From Sphingomonas sp. (lineage in GTDB: Bacteria; Pseudomonadota; Alphaproteobacteria; Sphingomonadales; Sphingomonadaceae): a stretch of 7,068 nucleotides of DNA. The stretch covers positions 1 to 7,068 of the forward strand of contig JASLBO010000199.1 in assembly GCA_030146605.1 (NCBI GenBank), in the 5' to 3' direction. Shown here one piece after another: positions 1 to 6,357 of this stretch. The position numbers were made by a program, and so were the translations under genes. The notes under the pieces were generated by a model. It was not told the origin of the DNA and made no database searches. It saw only the letters and a list, made by a program, of their open reading frames with translations. Position 1 is the stretch's first letter, and every line of letters begins with the position of its first letter.

Positions 1-851
1 ATATCCCTGCAATCGCACGTGGCGAAGTGCGCTGGTGTCAGGGCTATTCGGAGCCGGGTGCCGGCTCGGATCTCGCCTCGCTCCAGGCCTTCGCCGAGGA
101 CGCCGGCGACCATTATATCGTCAACGGCCAGAAGACATGGACCAGCGGCGGTCAATGGGCCGACAAATGTTTCATGCTCGTCCGCACCGACCGGACGAAG
201 AAGCATGAAGGCATCACCTTCCTGCTCTGCGACATGGATGCTCCCGGGGTCGAGGTGAAGCCGATCCGGCTGATCTCCGGCCAGTCGCCCTTTTGCGAGA
301 CCTTCTTCACCGACGTGAAAGTACCCAAGGCAAATCGGGTGGGCGTCGAAGGGCAGGGCTGGACGATCGGCAAACGGCTGCTCCAGCACGAGCGCAACAG
401 CCTGTCGGGCGGCGGATCGAGCGCGGGCCGGATGTTCAGCGGCACGCCCGTTTCCGAAATCGCGAAACAATATGTGGGCGTCGACGCCGATGGTCGGATC
501 GCCGACGTCGATCTGCGCGGCCGGATCATCCGCCACGACATGGACATGCGCGCCTTCATGCTCACGCTTCGCCGCGCGCAGCTGGAGGCGAAGTCCAATC
601 AGGGCCCCTCGGCTGCAACATCGATCATGAAGAATGTCGGCGCCCGCATCATGCAGGAGCGTTCCGAATTGCTCGTCGAGATCCGCGGCCTCGCCGGCCT
701 CGGCTGGGAGGGAGAGGGCTTTGCGGAAAACGAGCTCGCCGACACCCGCGCCTGGCTCTTCGGCAAAGCCGTCTCGATCTATGGCGGGTCGACCGAAATC
801 CAGAACAACGTGATCGCCAAGCGCATCCTCGGGATGCTCGACCACCAATAA
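1..851 (+). CDS. Acyl-CoA dehydrogenase, probable alpha (catalytic) subunit, 5'-truncated by window edge
   Basis: This flavoprotein would introduce an alpha,beta double bond into an acyl-CoA thioester, a first step of beta-oxidation. The reading frame is open from the left edge (first whole codon at 3) to TAA at 849-851, giving about 282 visible residues. A full family member has roughly 380-400, so most of the N-terminal helical domain is missing. The family signature YSEPGAGSD lies near visible residues 16-24 and is followed by the beta-sheet domain (INGQKTW-like stretch, here VNGQKTWTSGG). The C-terminal helical domain ends with YGGSTEIQNNVIAKRILG (from 780). The usual YEGT catalytic Glu is Gly here. 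A Glu in QHERNSLSGG (codon 390-392) sits where isovaleryl-CoA-dehydrogenase-type enzymes carry their base, so it is the candidate. The TRxQFG FAD motif is not seen. That, and the second dehydrogenase 19 bases downstream, suggest a heteromeric enzyme. The family call is firm, but the substrate is unknown. Confidence 0.93.
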   Translation, partial: IPAIARGEVRWCQGYSEPGAGSDLASLQAFAEDAGDHYIVNGQKTWTSGGQWADKCFMLVRTDRTKKHEGITFLLCDMDAPGVEVKPIRLISGQSPFCETFFTDVKVPKANRVGVEGQGWTIGKRLLQHERNSLSGGGSSAGRMFSGTPVSEIAKQYVGVDADGRIADVDLRGRIIRHDMDMRAFMLTLRRAQLEAKSNQGPSAATSIMKNVGARIMQERSELLVEIRGLAGLGWEGEGFAENELADTRAWLFGKAVSIYGGSTEIQNNVIAKRILGMLDHQ

Positions 852-870
852 TCTGCCGGGGTTTCAGAAC

Positions 871-1941
871 ATGGCCGTGCTCACCGAAGAACAGACGATG
901 CTGCGCGACATGGCGCGCGAATGGGCGGACAATGAATCGCCGGTAACCGCCTTTCGGAAGATGCGCGACGCGGCCCCGGCCGGTTTTTACGACGCCGCGG
1001 CATGGCAGGCGCAGGCGGGGATGGGCTGGGCGGGGATATTGATCCCCGAGGCGCAGGGCGGCGCGGGGATGGGCTATCTGTCGCTCGGGCTCGTGCTCGA
1101 GCAGCTCGGGCGCAACCTTGCCGCGACGCCGCTCGCCGCGACTGCGGCGGCGACGAGCGCGCTGATCCTCGGCGGTTCGGACGCGCAGCAGGCTGAATGG
1201 CTGCCGCGGATCGCCGCGGGGGAAGTGGTGGCGGCGCTCGCGATCGACGAAGGGCCGCGGTTCGCGCCCGAGCGGATCGAGACGCGGGTCGAAAGCGGCC
1301 GGCTCACCGGCACCAAGGAATTCGTCGCCGAGGGGGACAGCGCGCAGCTGTTCGTCGTGGCGGCGGCCGACGGGCTCTATCTCGTCTCGGGCGACGAAGG
1401 CGTGACCCGCAGCCCGCGCAAGCTGACCGATTCGCGCAGCCATGCGCAGCTTCGCTTCGACGGCGCGCCGGCGGACAAGCTGGACGGCGGAAGCGATCTG
1501 CTCGTCCAGGTGACCGACCGCGCCGCGGCTGCGCTCTGCGCCGAAATGCTCGGCATGGCCGAATCGGCGTTCGCGCAGACCAATGATTATCTCAAGACGC
1601 GGGTCCAGTTCGGGCAGGTGCTCGCCTCGTTCCAGGCGCTGCAGCACCGCATGGCGAAGATGTTCACCGAACTCGAGCTGATGCGCTCGGTGGTCGAGGG
1701 TGCGCTGGAGGCCGTGGATTCCGGCCGCGCCAATGTCAGCCAGGAAGTCAGCCTCGCCAAGGCGGTGGCGGGCGAGACGCTCCATCTCGTCAGCCGCGAG
1801 ATGGTCCAGCTCCACGGCGGGATCGGCATGACCGACGAGCACGACGCCGGCTTCTATCTCAAGCGGGCGCGGGTGCTCGAGGCGATGTGGGGCAATGCCG
1901 CATGGCATCGCGAGCGCTTCGCCCGGCTCAACGGCTATTGA
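871..1941 (+). CDS. Acyl-CoA dehydrogenase, probable beta (FAD-contacting, non-catalytic) subunit
   Basis: This is a 356-residue acyl-CoA dehydrogenase family protein, shorter than the usual 380-400. It begins at ATG 871, 19 bases after the preceding dehydrogenase, with a weak GGGG at 858-861. The N-terminal helical domain (about 1-110) starts with LTEEQTMLRDMAREW and contains GWAGILIPEAQGGAGMG. The middle domain lacks the SEPGAGSD signature (ALAIDEGPRF stands there). The C-terminal domain keeps LKTRVQFGQ (residues 241-249), where Arg244 and Gln246-Phe247-Gly248 are the usual FAD contacts, and ends with LHGGIGMTDEHDAGFYLKRA (from residue 314). No YEGT Glu is present, and the alternative base position appears to be Asp216 (TDRAAAAL). 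This pattern fits the small or beta chains of two-gene dehydrogenases such as mycobacterial ChsE-type enzymes or PimD-like subunits. Co-transcription with the upstream gene is very likely. Assembly into an alpha2beta2 enzyme is inference. Confidence 0.92.
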   Translation: MAVLTEEQTMLRDMAREWADNESPVTAFRKMRDAAPAGFYDAAAWQAQAGMGWAGILIPEAQGGAGMGYLSLGLVLEQLGRNLAATPLAATAAATSALILGGSDAQQAEWLPRIAAGEVVAALAIDEGPRFAPERIETRVESGRLTGTKEFVAEGDSAQLFVVAAADGLYLVSGDEGVTRSPRKLTDSRSHAQLRFDGAPADKLDGGSDLLVQVTDRAAAALCAEMLGMAESAFAQTNDYLKTRVQFGQVLASFQALQHRMAKMFTELELMRSVVEGALEAVDSGRANVSQEVSLAKAVAGETLHLVSREMVQLHGGIGMTDEHDAGFYLKRARVLEAMWGNAAWHRERFARLNGY

Positions 1942-1956
1942 GCGCGCCCTCCACGC

Positions 1957-1990
1957 GACTGGTGCAATCGGGCAACACCTCACACCAGTC
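1957..1990. repeat. 8-bp inverted repeat after the dehydrogenase pair; weak terminator or operator
   Basis: GACTGGTG at 1957-1964 is matched by its exact reverse complement CACCAGTC at 1983-1990, separated by 18 bases. It begins 15 bases after the dehydrogenase stop codon and ends 23 bases before the candidate -35 box of the receptor promoter. As RNA it would make a modest stem with a large loop and no proper U-run, so it would be a poor intrinsic terminator. As DNA it could be a dimeric regulator's operator. No regulator gene is in the window, so neither role can be chosen from the sequence. Confidence 0.35.
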
Positions 1991-2013
1991 CCGCTTTGCA
2001 ACGTTTGTTATGC

Positions 2014-2042
2014 TTGACGGCCCCTAGGGAACACGCTGTTAT
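2014..2042 (+). promoter_or_regulatory. Candidate sigma70-type promoter for the TonB-dependent receptor
   Basis: TTGACG (2014-2019) and TGTTAT (2037-2042) are separated by exactly 17 bases and lie in the less GC-rich stretch between the dehydrogenases and the receptor. The -35 box matches the consensus at five of six bases. The -10 box keeps the key first T, the final T and the A at position five. Transcription would start near 2049-2051, leaving a 5' leader of about 45 bases. The 8-base palindrome CCCTAGGG (2022-2029) lies in the spacer between the two boxes and could be a regulator contact. This is pattern-based with no experimental support. It implies the receptor can be transcribed separately from the dehydrogenase genes. 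Confidence 0.55.
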
Positions 2043-2085
2043 TCGAGGGTAGGGTATGGAACCGGCAAGCGTTCCGGCCCGTGGT

Positions 2086-2090
2086 GGGAG
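2086..2090 (+). promoter_or_regulatory. Ribosome binding site that sets the receptor start
   Basis: GGGAG, extended by AGAGA, lies 5 bases before ATG 2096 and 8 bases before a second in-frame ATG at 2099. An in-frame GTG at 2081 would place the start upstream of this site and add a charged VGER stretch in front of the signal peptide. The site therefore favours 2096 or 2099 over 2081. Confidence 0.7.
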
Positions 2091-2095
2091 AGAGA

Positions 2096-4966
2096 ATGAT
2101 GATGCGGTTACGCCTTATGTCGGCCTGTGCGGTTCCGGCAATGATCATGGCGCTCGCAGCGCCCGCTTATGCGCAGGACGGCCAGGCCACGACGGCCGCC
2201 GATCCGGTACAGCAGCAGGACAGCGATGAGGATACGAACGAGATCGTCGTCACCGCGCAGGGCCGCGCGCAGCAGCTTTCCGACGTGCCGCTCGCCATCT
2301 CGGCAGTCAGCGCCGAGACGCTGTCCAATTCGGGCGCGAACGACATCCGCCAGCTCAACCAGGTCGCGCCGTCGCTGCTCGTCTCCTCGACCGGCAGCGA
2401 AGCCAACGGCTCGGCGCGCATCCGCGGCATCGGCACGGTCGGCGACAATCCCGGCCTCGAAAGCTCGGTCGCGGTGTTCATCGACGGTGTCTATCGCTCG
2501 CGCTCGGGCATCGGGCTCAACGAACTGGGCGAGATCGAGCGCGTCGAGGTGCTGCGCGGGCCGCAGGGCACGTTGTTCGGGCGCAACGCCTCGGCCGGCC
2601 TGATCCACATCATCAGCAAGCAGCCCTCCTTCACCTTCGGCGGGACTGCCGAGGCGACCTATGGCAATTACGACCATATCCGGGTTTCGGGCGGCCTCAC
2701 CGGCCCGATCACCGAGACGCTGGCGGCGCGGATCGACGGCGTCTTCGTCAAGCGCGAAGGCTTCTACCAGGACCCGACCAACGACGTCGACGTCAACAAC
2801 CGCAACCGCTATTTCGTCCGCGGGCAATTGCTGTTCCAGCCGAGCAGCGACCTCAGCATCCGGCTGATCGGCGACTATACCAAGCGCGACGAGCGCTGCT
2901 GCGGCGCCACCTATGTCGATCGCAGCATCAACGAATATGTCGGCAATCTCAACAATCCGGCGGTGCCGATCACCACCGGCGCGCTTCCGCCGGGGAGCGG
3001 CAACAACATCATCAACGTGCTGCGCGATCTCGGCCAGCCGCTCGCGCGGATCAACGCCGCCGGGTACGATCGCACGCTTTCGGTGACGCCGGGCCGCTCC
3101 TATCAGGGCGAGACCGAGGACAAGGGTATCTCGCTCCAGATCGACTATGATTTCGGCGGCGCGTCGCTCACTTCGATCACGGCCTATCGCGACTATCAGA
3201 GCGATCAGGGCAGCGACACCGACTATAGCAGCGTCGACATCCTCTATCGCGCCGCCGACGGCAATTCGGCGCGCCGGTTCAAGACGTTCAGCCAGGAGCT
3301 CCGGCTGCAGGGCGATGCGTTCGGCGAGAAGCTCGACTGGCTGGTCGGCGCCTATTTCGCCAATGAGGATCTGACCGCGACCGACAATCTCAAATTCGGC
3401 ACGCAATATGGCCGCTACGCCGCCTGCCGGCTGGTGACCGGCGGCGGGCTGGCGGCGCTCTATTCGCCGACCTCGCCCGGCTGCCTTGCGGCACGTCCGG
3501 CCGCGTTCGGGCCCGCCTCGCCGCTGGTCTTTGCGGCGATCGACGAACTCGACGCGATCAACAATCGCGGCACGACCTTCGACATCTACGAGCAGAACAG
3601 CCGCAACTGGGCGCTGTTCACGCACAATATCTTCCACGTGACGCCCAAAGTCGATCTGACGCTGGGGCTGCGCTACACCAACGAGCGCAAGAAGTTCGAC
3701 GCGACCTTCGGCAACAACAATAGCGGCTGCGTCGCCAACCAGACGCGGCTCGGCGCATTCATCAATCCGGCGAGCCCGGCGTTCAGCCCGGCGCTGTTCG
3801 GAGTCGCCAACTCGATCCTCGGGCTTTCCTGCCAGGGCAATTCGACCGCCGAACTGAACGGCGTATCGATCAACGATCAGCGCAAGGAATCGAAGTTCAC
3901 CGGCACCGCGGTGCTCTCGTGGAAGCCGACCGAGGACCTGTTGCTCTACGGCAGCTATTCGCGCGGCTACAAAGCGGGCGGGTTCAACCTCGATCGCTCG
4001 GCGCTCAAGTCGCCGACCGCGAGCTTCGCGAGCTTCGGCGGGGCACAGGCGCTGGTGGGCAACCTCCAGTTCGATCCCGAGACGGTCAATTCGTTCGAGA
4101 TAGGCGCGAAATACGGGACCGGGCCGTTCACGCTCAGCGTCGCGGCATTCCGCCAGGAGTTCAGCAACTTCCAGCTCAACACCTTCGACGGCACGGTGTT
4201 CATCGTGCAGAACGTCAATGGCTGCAAGGACGACCTGAACGGCGCCGACCGCGACCAGAGCGTGCGTGTCGGCGGCGCAAATTTCGTCAACCCGACGATC
4301 GTCGCGGGCAGCGGGTTCAACCTGAATCCGGCGGCTTCGACGGGCGCGTGCAGCACCGACAGCGTCACTTATGGGGTGCGGTCACAGGGTGTCGAGATCG
4401 AGGCGAGCCTCAATCCGCACCGCGACGTCCATGTCAATCTGGGCGTCACTTATGCCGACACGCGCTATCGCGACAATCTGGTCGGCAACGATCGCGGCGC
4501 GCCGCTCAACCCGTCGCTCCGCAAACTGCCCGGCGACAATCTTTCGAATGCGCCCGAGATCGTCGCGACAAGCTCGTTCGCCTGGACGCCCGACATCGGC
4601 GGCTCGGGGCTTTCGGGGCTGTTCTACCTCGACTCGCGCCTGACCGACGACTTCAACACCGGCTCCGACCTGTTCCCGCAGAAGGAGCAGGACAGCTATG
4701 TGGTGGTGAACGGCCGCATCGGCATCCGCGGCCCGAACCAGAATTGGGCGATCGAGATCTGGGGACAGAATCTGTTCAACGCCGAATATGCCCAGGTGGC
4801 GTTCAATTCGCCCTTCCAGGAAGGCGGCACCGGCGTTCCGCCCTTCGCAGCGGGGCTCAACGCAGCGCCCTTCGTCGATCCGCAATATCCGGGCGGCCGG
4901 CAGATCTTCTCGCAGTTCCTCGCCGAACCGCGGACCTACGGCGTGACGCTGCGCTCGCGCTTCTGA
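2096..4966 (+). CDS. TonB-dependent outer-membrane receptor
   Basis: This outer-membrane beta-barrel takes up a scarce or bulky ligand using TonB-ExbB-ExbD energy. From ATG 2096 it has 956 residues, a normal length for sphingomonad receptors. A Sec signal peptide (about 1-26) has an MRLRL basic start, a hydrophobic core and an AYA|QD cleavage site. A TonB box EIVVTA is at 49-54. The plug domain (about 60-180) has VPLAISAVSAETL, RIRGIG, VAVFIDGVYRSR and the hallmark RGPQGTLFG (154-162). The 22-strand barrel fills the rest and ends in GVTLRSRF, with the C-terminal Phe expected for outer-membrane insertion. The mature protein has eight cysteines in four close pairs (268/269, 444/463, 545/579, 710/752), probably in surface loops. 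It has its own promoter candidate upstream and a strong hairpin downstream. There is no sigma/anti-sigma-type N-terminal signalling extension. The ligand cannot be read from the sequence. Neighbouring dehydrogenases and transporter suggest an organic carbon source rather than a siderophore, but this is inference. Confidence 0.96.
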   Translation: MMMRLRLMSACAVPAMIMALAAPAYAQDGQATTAADPVQQQDSDEDTNEIVVTAQGRAQQLSDVPLAISAVSAETLSNSGANDIRQLNQVAPSLLVSSTGSEANGSARIRGIGTVGDNPGLESSVAVFIDGVYRSRSGIGLNELGEIERVEVLRGPQGTLFGRNASAGLIHIISKQPSFTFGGTAEATYGNYDHIRVSGGLTGPITETLAARIDGVFVKREGFYQDPTNDVDVNNRNRYFVRGQLLFQPSSDLSIRLIGDYTKRDERCCGATYVDRSINEYVGNLNNPAVPITTGALPPGSGNNIINVLRDLGQPLARINAAGYDRTLSVTPGRSYQGETEDKGISLQIDYDFGGASLTSITAYRDYQSDQGSDTDYSSVDILYRAADGNSARRFKTFSQELRLQGDAFGEKLDWLVGAYFANEDLTATDNLKFGTQYGRYAACRLVTGGGLAALYSPTSPGCLAARPAAFGPASPLVFAAIDELDAINNRGTTFDIYEQNSRNWALFTHNIFHVTPKVDLTLGLRYTNERKKFDATFGNNNSGCVANQTRLGAFINPASPAFSPALFGVANSILGLSCQGNSTAELNGVSINDQRKESKFTGTAVLSWKPTEDLLLYGSYSRGYKAGGFNLDRSALKSPTASFASFGGAQALVGNLQFDPETVNSFEIGAKYGTGPFTLSVAAFRQEFSNFQLNTFDGTVFIVQNVNGCKDDLNGADRDQSVRVGGANFVNPTIVAGSGFNLNPAASTGACSTDSVTYGVRSQGVEIEASLNPHRDVHVNLGVTYADTRYRDNLVGNDRGAPLNPSLRKLPGDNLSNAPEIVATSSFAWTPDIGGSGLSGLFYLDSRLTDDFNTGSDLFPQKEQDSYVVVNGRIGIRGPNQNWAIEIWGQNLFNAEYAQVAFNSPFQEGGTGVPPFAAGLNAAPFVDPQYPGGRQIFSQFLAEPRTYGVTLRSRF

Positions 4967-4971
4967 TTTCG

Positions 4972-4999
4972 AAGGGGAGCGGCCTGGCCGCTCCCCTTT
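4972..4999 (+). terminator. Strong GC-rich hairpin after the receptor gene, probable intrinsic terminator
   Basis: AAGGGGAGCGGCC (4972-4984) and its exact reverse complement GGCCGCTCCCCTT (4986-4998) form a perfect 13-bp inverted repeat around a single T. In RNA the innermost pairs would open to a CCUGG loop on an 11-bp stem. It starts 5 bases after the receptor stop codon and is followed by only a short pyrimidine run (TTTCCTCCT), a weak U-tract. The position is typical of a terminator. The transporter start codon comes only 8 bases after the stem, so partial read-through or a role in mRNA stability between the two genes is also possible. Confidence 0.75.
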
Positions 5000-5006
5000 C
5001 CTCCTG

Positions 5007-6320
5007 ATGGTTGAAGCCATGGCAGTTTCTTCTGCGCGTGCGGACGTGTCCGCCGCCGACGCACTCGCGATCCGGCGCCGCACGCTCACTCTGGCGCTGC
5101 TGACGCTGACCTATTTCTTCAGCTATATGGACCGGCAGATCCTCGCGATCCTGCAGGAACTGATCAAGCAGGACCTGCGGTTGAGCGATACGCAGCTCGG
5201 GCTGCTCTCGGGGCTCGCTTTCGCGATATTCTACGCGACGCTGGGCATCCCGGTCGCGCGGCTGGCCGATCGCACCAATCGCAAGAACATCGTCGCGGTA
5301 AGCCTGGCGATCTGGAGCGCGATGACCGCGGCGGGCGGGTTCGCGCAAAATTTCGTCCAGTTGCTGATCGCGCGGATCGGCGTGGGGATCGGCGAGGCGG
5401 GATCGTCGCCGCCGAGCCATTCGATCATCGCCGACCTCTATCCGCCGGAGCGGCGCGCGGGGGCGATGGGCATCTACTCGCTGGGTGTTGTGCTCGGCGC
5501 GGCGCTCGGCACCTTTATCGGCGGGCTGGTGGCAAGCGCCTATGGCTGGCGGGTCGCGATGTTCGTGATCGGGCTGCCCGGGATCTTGCTGGCGGTCGTG
5601 GTGTGGCTGTTCGTGGTCGAACCGCGCCGCGGTCTGGCGGACGCGCGCACGCACGCCGTGCACGAAGCGATGCCGTCGCTGGGGCAGGGGTTCCGCTCGA
5701 TCCTCGCCAGCGGCCCGGCGCTCCATCTGGTGATGGCGGTCACCCTCACCTCGATGATCGGTTACGGGCTCACCGCCTGGGGGCCGAGCTTCATGGTGCG
5801 CTCGCTGGGCTTCACGGTGCGCGAGATCTCGCTGTACGTCGCCTTGCCAGCGGGCCTGGCCGGCGCGACGTCGGCAGTGTTCGGCGGCAAACTGGCGGAC
5901 CGGCTGGCGCGGACGCAGGGGCTGCACGCGCAGGCGACGATGGTCGCCTTGCTCAAGACGCTGGCGCTGCCTTTCACCCTGGGCTTCTTCCTGCTGGGCA
6001 GCCCGGCCGCGGCAGTGGCGAGCTATTTCATATATGTGCTGCTGGCGAACAGCTATCTCGGGCCGACCTTCGCGCTGATCCAGGGGCTGGCGCCGGTGCA
6101 GCTGCGGGCCTTGTGGGCGGCGATCACCTTGCTGGTGATCAACCTGATCGGGCTGGGGCTGGGGCCGACCTTGGTGGGGGTGATCAGCGACTTGCTCGAG
6201 CCGTCGCTCGGGGCGGAATCGCTGCGCTGGTCGATGCTGCTGTTCGCCGCGGTGACGCCGTGGGCGATCTTCCATTACTGGCGCGCGGGGGTTCTGCTCA
6301 AGCGGCGGGGGCACGGCTGA
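5007..6320 (+). CDS. MFS transporter, spinster-like family
   Basis: This inner-membrane secondary transporter has 437 residues from ATG 5007 (433 from an in-frame ATG at 5019). Neither start has a convincing Shine-Dalgarno sequence, and 5007 is kept only as the longest ATG start. Hydrophobic stretches are consistent with the 12 helices of the family. Helix 1 carries TYFFSYMDRQ (about 35-44). The loop between helices 2 and 3 has the MFS motif A, GIPVARLADRTNRK (80-93). Helix 4 has RIGVGIGEAG (123-132) followed by SSPPSHSIIADLYPPERRAGAMG, a pattern seen in spinster-like MFS proteins of alphaproteobacteria. A central charged loop near VVEPRRGLADARTH divides the two halves. It follows the receptor by 40 bases, with a hairpin between. 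It may move the ligand imported by the receptor, or export a product. The substrate and direction are not determinable. The 37 bases between its stop and the convergent chemotaxis gene show no clear terminator. Confidence 0.93.
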   Translation: MVEAMAVSSARADVSAADALAIRRRTLTLALLTLTYFFSYMDRQILAILQELIKQDLRLSDTQLGLLSGLAFAIFYATLGIPVARLADRTNRKNIVAVSLAIWSAMTAAGGFAQNFVQLLIARIGVGIGEAGSSPPSHSIIADLYPPERRAGAMGIYSLGVVLGAALGTFIGGLVASAYGWRVAMFVIGLPGILLAVVVWLFVVEPRRGLADARTHAVHEAMPSLGQGFRSILASGPALHLVMAVTLTSMIGYGLTAWGPSFMVRSLGFTVREISLYVALPAGLAGATSAVFGGKLADRLARTQGLHAQATMVALLKTLALPFTLGFFLLGSPAAAVASYFIYVLLANSYLGPTFALIQGLAPVQLRALWAAITLLVINLIGLGLGPTLVGVISDLLEPSLGAESLRWSMLLFAAVTPWAIFHYWRAGVLLKRRGHG

Positions 6321-6357
6321 GAGCGAAAGGTCCGCCAACTGCCGCGGCCCCATGGCG

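Noticed and set aside
649..2001. Minus-strand open frame of 450 codons across both dehydrogenase genes
   Set aside because: It lies opposite two clear dehydrogenase genes, crosses their junction, and its translation is Arg/Ala/His-rich low-complexity sequence with no recognisable domain. Long antisense frames are expected in high-GC coding DNA.
2058..2075. GGAAC-N8-GTTCC dyad in the receptor leader
   Set aside because: A 5-bp stem in a short leader is easily explained by chance, and no riboswitch or attenuator structure surrounds it.
2081..2095. GTG start 15 bases upstream for the receptor
   Set aside because: The GGGAG ribosome site lies downstream of this GTG, and the extension would put acidic residues before the signal peptide; ATG 2096 fits better.
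2108..3637. Minus-strand open frame of 509 codons inside the receptor gene
   Set aside because: It is a mirror of the receptor's codon bias (Arg, Ala, Asp, Ile and Val repeated without domain structure), with no ribosome site or family motif seen.
3919..5007. Plus-strand open frame of 362 codons overlapping the receptor C-terminus
   Set aside because: It is an Arg-rich alternate frame of the receptor barrel with no motif. The receptor frame continues to a proper C-terminal Phe.
4857..6353. Minus-strand open frame of 498 codons opposite the transporter
   Set aside because: It is rich in Arg, Gln, His and Pro with no hydrophobic core pattern or motif, and overlaps the end of the receptor, the hairpin and all of the transporter; it is a high-GC shadow.
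6321..6357. Possible bidirectional terminator between the convergent transporter and chemotaxis genes
   Set aside because: Only the short self-complementary CCGCGG is seen; no stem of useful length with a U-run on either strand.
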